The translations under genes were made by a program, and so were the position numbers. Below, in pieces: positions 50,037 to 57,000 of a stretch of DNA of 64,000 bases. The notes under the pieces are model-generated. The model saw nothing but the letters and a program-made list of their open reading frames with translations, was not told the origin of the DNA and ran no database searches. Where the stretch lies: contig CAVUPB010000011.1 in NCBI GenBank assembly GCA_963743275.1, forward strand, positions 62,001 through 126,000. Direction: 5' to 3'. Numbering within the stretch: the first letter of the stretch is position 1; each line of letters opens with the position of its first letter. The stretch comes from JALYLC01 sp963743275. Its GTDB lineage: Bacteria; Actinomycetota; Thermoleophilia; Gaiellales; JALYLC01.

Positions 50037-50852
50037 TTAGCCGAGCAGCTTGAGCACGGACTGCGGAGCGCTGTTCGCCTGCGCCAGCATCGAGGTGCCG
50101 GCCGACTGCAGGATCTGCAGCTTCGTGAAGTTCACCATCTCGGCCGCCATGTCGACGTCCTTGATCTGGCTCACGGAGGCGCTCAGGTTCTCCGAGTAGT
50201 TGGCCAGGTTGGCGAGCGTGTGCTCGAGGCGGTTCTGCACGGCGCCGAAGGTCGAGCGCGCGGTCGAGATGTTGTTGATCGCGGCGTCGATCGAGGCCAG
50301 CGTCACCGTGGCGCCGAACGAGAAGAGCGCCGAGTTGACGTCGTAGGTGGCGTTGGCGCCGAACAGGTCGCGCGCCGAGACGCTGATCGTCTCGCCGTCG
50401 TTGGCACCGATCTGGAAGCTGATCGCGCCGGCGCCGGTGAGCAGCGAGATGCCGTTGAACTTCGTCTGCGAGGAGATCCGTGCGATCTCGTTGCAGAGCT
50501 GCCCGACCTCGTTCGTGATCGCGGCCTTGTCGGACGTCGACAGCGTGCCGTTGTTGTACTGCACGGCGAGGTCGCGAACGCGCTGCAGCATCGACTGCAC
50601 CTCGCTCATCGAGCCCTCTGCCGTCTGCACGAGCGAGACGGCGTCCTGCGCGTTGCGCTGCGCCTGGTTGAGGCCGCCGACCTGCGACGAGAGCTTCTCG
50701 CTGATCGCGAGACCGGCGGCGTCGTCCGCCGCCTTGTTGATGCGGTAGCCCGAGCTCAGCCGAGACATCGACTGAGAGATCTTGCCCGACGTGGCGAGCA
50801 AGTTGCGATGCGCATCCATCGCATTGATGTTGGTCTGGACGCTGAGGGACAT
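50037..50852 (-). CDS. fliC: Flagellin 2
   Basis: 271 residues, D0/D1-only flagellin close to flagellin 1; differences cluster at residues 2-10 and in the middle (~105-180). N-terminal SVQTNINAMDAHRNLLATS, C-terminal ANSAPQSVLKLLG. AAGGAGGA precedes ATG 50852, giving two GGA motifs for possible CsrA control. Unlike flagellin 1 it has its own FliA-type promoter and stands alone. The two flagellin genes are inverted relative to each other, with the export operon and fliA between them. Confidence 0.95.
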   Translation of the reverse strand: MSLSVQTNINAMDAHRNLLATSGKISQSMSRLSSGYRINKAADDAAGLAISEKLSSQVGGLNQAQRNAQDAVSLVQTAEGSMSEVQSMLQRVRDLAVQYNNGTLSTSDKAAITNEVGQLCNEIARISSQTKFNGISLLTGAGAISFQIGANDGETISVSARDLFGANATYDVNSALFSFGATVTLASIDAAINNISTARSTFGAVQNRLEHTLANLANYSENLSASVSQIKDVDMAAEMVNFTKLQILQSAGTSMLAQANSAPQSVLKLLG

Positions 50853-51167
50853 GCTCTTCCTCCTTGAAGGGCGGTGTTCCCGTTCGGCCCACTCCCTGTG
50901 GGCCGGCCCTGGCGCCTCGCTATCCGTAGCGGGTACCTTGGCCGTCTTGTATTCGGCAGGCAGCGCGCGGACTTTAGGAACTCCGATCAGATCTTTCTCG
51001 CGCGCTGCCACAGCGGCCACAGCGGCGCGCGGCGCGGGTCTCCGGGGGTCGGCTCGTTACGTTCTGCGCTGCTTCTGTCAATTGATCTTTGGGGACGGCG
51101 AACGCCGGCCATCCCAGCGTCGCGTCCGCTCGCACGATCGCCCGCCTACGACCGAGGGAGGAATGCA
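50853..51167. other. Intergenic region between flagellin 2 and the response-regulator genes
   Basis: 315 bp. It holds the flagellin 2 ribosome site and FliA-type promoter on the minus side. On the plus side a promoter for the regulator genes is expected, but I see no clear -35/-10 pair. Open frames here have poor codon patterns and no ribosome sites. Confidence 0.5.
50950..50976 (-). promoter_or_regulatory. Sigma-28 (FliA)-like promoter of flagellin 2
   Basis: On the minus strand TAAA (50976-50973), 15 bases, GCCGAATA (50957-50950). The leader before ATG 50852 would be ~90 bases. Confidence 0.6.
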
Positions 51168-51326
51168 ATGAGTCCGGCCGTGCGCCGCGAGGCTCCCGGA
51201 AGCCTCGCACTCGTATGCGGGTCGAGTGAGCGCCACCGCTCGCCCGAGCCGCCTGTTGGCAGGTGGGACGATCACGCGAAGCCGGGAGTCCGCACTGGCT
51301 CGCCCGCGCGCCAGGCCCGGCCGTGA
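51168..51326 (+). CDS. Possible 52-residue protein coupled to the first response regulator
   Basis: ATG 51168 has GGGAGGA at ideal spacing, and its TGA overlaps the GTG start of the regulator (GTGA). The product is Arg/Pro-rich with no domain. The good ribosome site and coupling suggest translation, perhaps only to set the level of the regulator. Confidence 0.4.
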   Translation: MSPAVRREAPGSLALVCGSSERHRSPEPPVGRWDDHAKPGVRTGSPARQARP

Positions 51327-51946
51327 GCCAGGCCATCACGTGTCTCGTCGCCGACGACCACCCCGCAGTCCTCGCCGCCGTGTGCCGTGCGCTCGAGCAG
51401 GAGGGGGACATCGAGGTCGTCAGCCGCGTCGCCGACGGCGAGCAGGCGCTCGCGCACATCAAGGCGCGGCGGCCGACGGTCGCGCTGCTCGATGTCCGCA
51501 TGCCCGGCCTCTCCGGGATCGAGGTCGCCCGCCGTCTCGAGGAGAATCACCGCACCGGAGTGATCCTCTACACCGCGTACGGCGATCCGGCGCTCGTCGT
51601 CGAGGCCCTCGACGCGGGCGTCCGCGGCTTCGTCCTCAAACAGGCCCCCGTCGAGGACCTGCTGCGCGCGATCAGGCTGGTCGCGCTGGGATCGACCTAC
51701 ATCGACGCCGCCGTCGCGGGCGCGCTGGCGATGTCGGAGACGGCCGGGCTCCCGGTGCTCACGAAGCGCGAGCGCGATGTCCTGCGCCTGCTCGCCGAGG
51801 GCCTGCGCAACGAGGAGATCGGCGACCGGCTGTTCATCTCTCCGTTCACGGTGCGGAACCACGTCGAGACGGTCATGGCGAAGCTCGAGGCGAACAGCCG
51901 CGCCCACGCCGTGGCGACCGCGCTGCGCCAGGCGCTCATCACGTGA
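51323..51946 (+). CDS. NarL/FixJ-type response regulator
   Basis: 207 residues. Receiver domain with acidic DDH pocket (ADDHPAV, ~9-15), phospho-acceptor Asp in ALLDVRMPGLSG (~56) and Lys in GFVLKQAP (~106). A LuxR-type helix-turn-helix ends the protein (LTKRERDVLRLLAEGLRNEEIGDRL, abridged, ~145-170; TVRNHVETVMAKL). No sensor kinase is adjacent. Its place next to flagellin and glycosylation genes suggests motility or surface control, but targets are unknown. Confidence 0.92.
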   Translation: MSQAITCLVADDHPAVLAAVCRALEQEGDIEVVSRVADGEQALAHIKARRPTVALLDVRMPGLSGIEVARRLEENHRTGVILYTAYGDPALVVEALDAGVRGFVLKQAPVEDLLRAIRLVALGSTYIDAAVAGALAMSETAGLPVLTKRERDVLRLLAEGLRNEEIGDRLFISPFTVRNHVETVMAKLEANSRAHAVATALRQALIT

Positions 51947-52048
51947 CATCGGCACGCATCGGCCCGGGCGGGACTATGCTGCCCGAGGGATGGAAGCAAT
52001 CGCATCCCGGCCGCCGGCGGTGACCCCCGTCAGGCCGCTTCCCCGACG

Positions 52049-52675
52049 GTGACGACCCGTCAGATCACCTGCCTCGTCGCCGACGATCACCCCGTGATCG
52101 TGGAGGCGCTCTGTCTCCTCCTGGACGGGTGCGGCATCCCGCTGGCGGGCCGCGCCCGGCAGGGGCACGAGGCCCTGGCGAAGATCGAGACGGAGCGCCC
52201 CGCGCTGGCGATCCTCGATCTGCACATGCCGGGCCTGAGCGGCATCGAGGTCGCGCGCAACGCCGCTCGCTCCGTCCCCGAGACGGCGATCATCCTCTAC
52301 ACCGCCGAGGCCGAGATCGCGCTCGTCCGCGAGGCGCTCGCCGCCGGAGTGCGGGGCTTCGTGCTCAAGGGGGCGCCGCTCCCGGACATCACGCGAGCGA
52401 TCGAGATGGTCGTCGGCGGCAGCGTCTACATCGACCCGGTGCTCGTCGCCGGTCTCCACCGCGACGAGCCGTCGCCGAAGGCCAAGCTGACCGCGCGCGA
52501 GCACGAGGTCCTCTTCCTGATGGCGAACGGCCTCAGCTACGACGACATGAGCAGGCAGCTGACCATCTCGCCCGAGACCGCTCGCACGCATGTGCGCAAG
52601 GCGGTCGAGAAGCTCGGCGCCCGCACGCGCCCGCACGCGCTCGCGATCGCGCTCCGCGAGTCGCTCATCTCCTGA
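52049..52675 (+). CDS. NarL/FixJ-type response regulator, second copy
   Basis: 208 residues, a paralogue of the regulator at 51323 with the same start (ITCLVADDHPVIVEAL), phospho-acceptor in AILDLHMPGLSG (~57), Lys in GFVLKGAP and a LuxR helix-turn-helix (LTAREHEVLFLMANG; TARTHVRKAVEKLGA). TATGCT at 51975-51980 could be its -10. A hairpin terminator follows. Confidence 0.92.
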   Translation: MTTRQITCLVADDHPVIVEALCLLLDGCGIPLAGRARQGHEALAKIETERPALAILDLHMPGLSGIEVARNAARSVPETAIILYTAEAEIALVREALAAGVRGFVLKGAPLPDITRAIEMVVGGSVYIDPVLVAGLHRDEPSPKAKLTAREHEVLFLMANGLSYDDMSRQLTISPETARTHVRKAVEKLGARTRPHALAIALRESLIS

Positions 52676-52698
52676 GCCTGCGCGGACCGGGGCGCGCC

Positions 52699-52726
52699 TG
52701 AGAGCGCATTCGGAAATGCGCTCTCA
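52699..52726 (+). terminator. Hairpin terminator after the second response regulator
   Basis: A perfect 12-bp stem (52699-52710 with 52715-52726) with CGGA loop. ATG 52716 lies inside its right arm, which speaks against that ATG as the start of the next gene. Confidence 0.7.
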
Positions 52727-52750
52727 AGACTGCGCCGAGACGGGCGACAA
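52724..52750 (+). promoter_or_regulatory. Sigma-28 (FliA)-like promoter of the sulfatase-fold gene
   Basis: TCAA (52724-52727), 15 bases, GGCGACAA (52743-52750; six of eight match the consensus). GTG 52758 is 8 bases after it, the same distance as at the methyltransferase gene 31922, so a leaderless message is predicted. Confidence 0.5.
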
Positions 52751-52757
52751 CCTTCGC

Positions 52758-53945
52758 GTGTCGAGTCCCTTCCTCGCGCTCGCCTTCCTCGACGAGATCG
52801 CCGCCGCACCCGATCTGCTGGCCGAGTACGCGCAGCTCTTCGAAGGTCGCGGCGACGTGTCGCTCGTCGTGCTCGCGCCGGGCTTCGAGGGCGCCGATCT
52901 CGAGCGCGAGCTGCGCCCGCTCGCCGAGGCGATCGGTCTCGACCGCGACGGCAGCGCGGACGTGGTGGTCGTCACCCAGGCCGGAGCGGAGGACGAGCTC
53001 AGCGAGCGCGCGGGCGCCGTCTACACGCGCATCGCCAGGGGCGGGCGGCTCGACGGACTGCCGCGGGCGAGCAGCGCCGGCGCGCTCGCCCGTCTCGTCG
53101 AGAGCGCTCGGGTGGACGCCGCCGGTGCGCAGGAGGGGAATCCGAGCTACCTCCTCGTCACCTACGACAGCTGCCGCCTCGACGTCCTGCAGGCGGCCCA
53201 TACGCCGGTGCTCGACTCGTATGCCCGGATCGTCGCCGCGCAGACACCCGCGAACTTCACGTATGCGGCGCATCAGGCGTTCTTCGTCGGGATGCTCCCG
53301 AACGCGATCGAGCCGCTGCCGTACCACAACCGTTTCGTCAGCCAGTTGCTCGCGCTCGCAGCCGTCGGCGAGATCCAGGTCGTCGACAAGGCCTGTGCGC
53401 ATCGCGTGAGCAGCGACGTCAACCTCGTCGCCGGCCTCTCCGCCGCCGGCTATCAGACCGTCGGCGCCGGTGCGATGAACTGGTTCAAGCAGAAGGCGCT
53501 GACCCAGTGGTTCGAGAACTTCGCCTACACCGGCACCGACGCGCGCGCCCAGATCGACTTCCTCCGGCGCGAGATCGACCCGCGCCGTCCGTTCTTCGGC
53601 TTCGTCAACTTCGGCGAGACCCATGACCCGTTCGACTTCGAGGGCAAGCCGGACCGGTGCCCGATCGAGGTGCAGTCGCGTCTGATCGAGTGGCCGCCGG
53701 TGCAGAACGGCGTGCCGGTCGGCCGCGACTCCGAGGCCTGGGCGCACCAGCGGCGCTCCGCCGAGTTCCTCGACGCGCAGCTGCCGGCGCTGTTCGAAGG
53801 GCTCCCGGGCCACACGATCGTGATCCTCTGCGGCGACCATGGCGAGGCCTTCGGCGAGGACGGCTACTGGGGCCACGGCGTCAACCATCCCACCGTGCTG
53901 ACCGTGCCGCTCGCGATCTTCCGGCTCGACCGCGCGCCGCTGTAG
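52758..53945 (+). CDS. Alkaline-phosphatase/sulfatase-fold protein with shared N-terminal module
   Basis: 395 residues from GTG 52758; ATG 52716 is less likely because it sits in a terminator hairpin. Residues ~1-105 match the C-terminal module of the methyltransferase at 31922 (ALAFLDEIAAAPDLLAEYA; LGLDRDGSADVVVVTQAG). From ~130 a metal-dependent sulfatase/phosphodiesterase fold follows: YDSCRLDVL with the nucleophile position (~137-145), FGETHDPFDF, and ILCGDHGEAFGEDGYWGHGV (~356-375). Such enzymes move or remove phosphate- or sulfate-linked groups on glycans and lipids. No membrane segment. With the glycosyltransferases downstream it probably modifies a surface glycan (inference). Confidence 0.82.
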   Translation: MSSPFLALAFLDEIAAAPDLLAEYAQLFEGRGDVSLVVLAPGFEGADLERELRPLAEAIGLDRDGSADVVVVTQAGAEDELSERAGAVYTRIARGGRLDGLPRASSAGALARLVESARVDAAGAQEGNPSYLLVTYDSCRLDVLQAAHTPVLDSYARIVAAQTPANFTYAAHQAFFVGMLPNAIEPLPYHNRFVSQLLALAAVGEIQVVDKACAHRVSSDVNLVAGLSAAGYQTVGAGAMNWFKQKALTQWFENFAYTGTDARAQIDFLRREIDPRRPFFGFVNFGETHDPFDFEGKPDRCPIEVQSRLIEWPPVQNGVPVGRDSEAWAHQRRSAEFLDAQLPALFEGLPGHTIVILCGDHGEAFGEDGYWGHGVNHPTVLTVPLAIFRLDRAPL

Positions 53946-53954
53946 CCCCCGCAC

Positions 53955-53983
53955 GCAAAAACGGGGTCTGACCCCATCTTTGC
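53955..53983. repeat. 29-nt dispersed palindrome, copy 6
   Basis: GCAAAAACGGGGTC-T-GACCCCATCTTTGC, with mismatches in the outer arms, 9 bp after the sulfatase-fold gene. Confidence 0.75.
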
Positions 53984-53990
53984 GCGGCCC

Positions 53991-54017
53991 TAAAGAGCCC
54001 CCGGCGGAGGCCGACTA
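53991..54017 (+). promoter_or_regulatory. Sigma-28 (FliA)-like promoter of the giant glycosyltransferase
   Basis: TAAA (53991-53994), 15 bases, GCCGACTA (54010-54017; one change from GCCGATTA). If used, transcription starts near 54025 and translation would begin at TTG 54076 or GTG 54082 rather than GTG 54019. Confidence 0.5.
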
Positions 54018-54018
54018 C

Positions 54019-57000
54019 GTGGGCGTCCCCGGGCCGCGTGGCGGCCGCGTCCGCATTCGAGAGGACATTCCTCCGTTGACTGTGCCGATCGTCTCTGCCC
54101 CCTTCGCCGGCCTCGACGAGATCGCCGAGCCGTATGCGCTCCTGCTCGCGCCCGGCGCCGAGGTGAGCGCCGAGGCGATCGCGGAGCTGCGGGCGACGCT
54201 CGACGCGAATCCCGCCGCGGGCCTCGTCGGGGCCCGGCTCGCCGGGCCCGACGGCCTGCTCCGGCAGGCCGGCGGCATCGTCGCGAGCGACGGCTCGATC
54301 TGGAGCTACGGCCACGGCCGGCAGGGCGACGACCCGCGCTACCTGCACGCGCGGGAGGTCGACTGGGTCTCGACGGACTGCGCGCTCGTGCGCGTCGCCG
54401 CGCTGCGCGCCGCCGGGGGCTTCGATCCCGCGCTCGCCGGCGAGGAGCGCGACGCCGATCTCGCGTTCGCCCTGCGCCGGGCCGGCTATGCGGTCGTCTA
54501 CCAGCCGTTCGCCGAGGCGGTCGTCCACGACCAGGCCGCCGAGACCGCCGACGCCGCGGCCACCTGCGAGCTCAGCGTCATCATGCCGACCCACGATCGG
54601 GCGGAGCTGCTGCGCGACGCGCTCGAGAGCCTCGTGGGCCAGAGCGTCGCGCGCGACCGCTTCGAGGTCGTCGTCGTCGACGACGGCTCGACCGACGGCA
54701 CCGAGCAGGTCTGCGCCGAGCTCTCCGAGCGGCTCGACCTCCGCTACGTCCGGATCGCGAGCTCGGGCATCGCCGCGGCCAAGAATGCCGGCATTCGCGC
54801 GGCGCGCGGCGCCATCCTGCTGTTCCTGGACGACGACGACGTGGCCGATCCGGGCCTGCTCGCGGAGCACCTCCGCGTGCACGCCGAGCGGCCCGAGGAG
54901 CACGTCGCGGTGCTCGGCTACACGACGTGGGGCGACTGGCTCGACGTGACGCCGCTCATGCACTTCGTGACCGACGTCGGCCACTACCTGTTCGCCTACA
55001 GCGACCTCGAAGACGGCCAGTCGCTGGACCACACCTACTTCTGGGGCGGCCGGAGCTCGTGCAAGCGCTCGTTCCTCCTGCGGCGCGGGCTCTTCAACCC
55101 GGCCTTCACGTTCGGCTCGGAGGACATCGAGCTCGGCTACCGGCTCTCCCGCTACGGACTCGAGGTCGTCTACGCCGCCGGCGCGATCAGCCGGATGAAC
55201 CGGTCCGTCACGCTCGACGAGTTCTGCCGGCGCGTCGAGCGCCAGGGCCGTTCGCAGCTCGTCTTCTCGCGCCTGCACGCCGACCCCGGCGTCCAGACGT
55301 GGTGCGGCGTGGAGGCCGCCGCGGAGCGCTGGGCTGCGGTCGCGGCGGATCTCGACGCCCGTCTCGCTCGCGCCCGCGAGATCGAGGGTGCGCGCAGCGA
55401 GGAGTTCCACGCGCTGCTGTGGGGCATCTTCGACGCGCTGAAGCTGAAGGGGATCGCCGAGGCTGCGAGCGAGGACGAGCAGGTCGCGCGGCCCGCGGCG
55501 CTGCGCCACGAGGCGCCGGGTGCCGCGCTGCGCGCCAAGTGGGCCGAGGAGCTGCGCGCGCAGACGGCGCCCGAGCACGAGCTGATGCGGGCGGCCGCCA
55601 ACCGCGCGCCCGGCAGCCGGATCTTCGTCGCCGATCTGCTGCTCCCCGCCTACACGCGCGCCTCCGGTGCGCGACGGATGTTCGAGTTGCTGCGCCTGCT
55701 CGCCGCCGCGGGTCACGCCGTCACGTTCGTCGCCGCCGACCCCTCCGACGGGCCGCGCTTCGTCGACGAGCTGCGCCGGCTGGGGATCGAGACCTACGCC
55801 GGCGACCCCGAGCGGGCGCTGCTGCTCGGGCGCTCCGTCGAGGCGCCGCACCTCGATCTCGGCGAGCTCCTGGCCGGGAGCGACTTCGATCTCGCGCTGC
55901 TCAGCCTGTGGTACGTGGCCGAGCGCTACCTCGAGCCCGTGCGGCGCTACGCGCCACGGGCGCGGATCGTGGTCGACACGGTCGACGTGCACTACGTCCG
56001 CGAGCAGCGCCATGCCGAGCTCGTGGGCGACCCGCTGCTCGCGCGCGGGGCAGCCGAGACGCGCCTGCGCGAGCTCGGCGTCTACGCGCAGGCCGACGCG
56101 CTCGTCGCCGTCACCGACAACGATGCCGACGGGATCCGCGCCGCGCTTCCCGAGGCCGAGATCCACATCGTCGGGAACATCCACGACGTCGCCGAGGCGT
56201 CGCCCGGGCCGGCGGGGCGCCAGGGCCTGCTCTTCGTCGGCAACTTCCTGCATCGCCCGAACCCCGACGCGGTGATCTGGCTGCAGCGCGAGGTCATGCC
56301 GCTCGTCTGGGACGAGGAGCCGGATGCGACGCTGACGATCGCCGGGTTCCGGCCGACGGCCGAGGTACGGGAGCTCGCCGGCCCGCGCGTCGACGTCGTC
56401 GGCCACGTGCCCGACATGCAGCCGCTGCTCGACGCGCACCGCATCTCGGTCGCACCGCTGCGCTTCGGCGCAGGGATCAAGGGCAAGGTGTGCGAGGCGC
56501 TCGCGGCGGGACTCCCCGTGGTCACCACCGGCGTCGGGAGCGAGGGGATGGGCCTCGCCGAGGGCCACGACGTGCTGCTCGAGGCCGACGACGCGGAGGC
56601 GTTCGCCGCCGCCATCCTGCGGCTGCTCCGCGACGACGCGCTGTGGGCGCGGCTTGCCGCCGGCGGCCGTGCCTATGTCGAGCAGCAGCTCAGCTCGCAG
56701 GCGGCCGCGAAGCGGCTCGAGCGGCTGGTCGAGAGCGAGCGGGCCCGCAAGGCCGACGCGGAGCTGACATCGATCGTCGTGCTCGCGCTCGACAACGCCG
56801 AGCTGACCGGCGAGTGCCTCGACTCGATCGCCGCGCACACCGCCGAGCCCTACGAGATCGTGCTCGTCGACAACGGCTCGGGCCCGGAGGCCGCGGATCT
56901 CTTCGCGCGCTGGGCGCGCGAGCGCGACGACCTGCGCGTGGTGCGCAACGCGGTCAACCTCGGCTTCGCCGGCGGCAACAACCAGGGACTCGCCCTCGCC

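Noticed and set aside
53980..54018. TTG start at 53980 for the giant glycosyltransferase
   Set aside because: It lies inside the dispersed palindrome and has no ribosome site; GTG 54019 or codons further downstream fit better.
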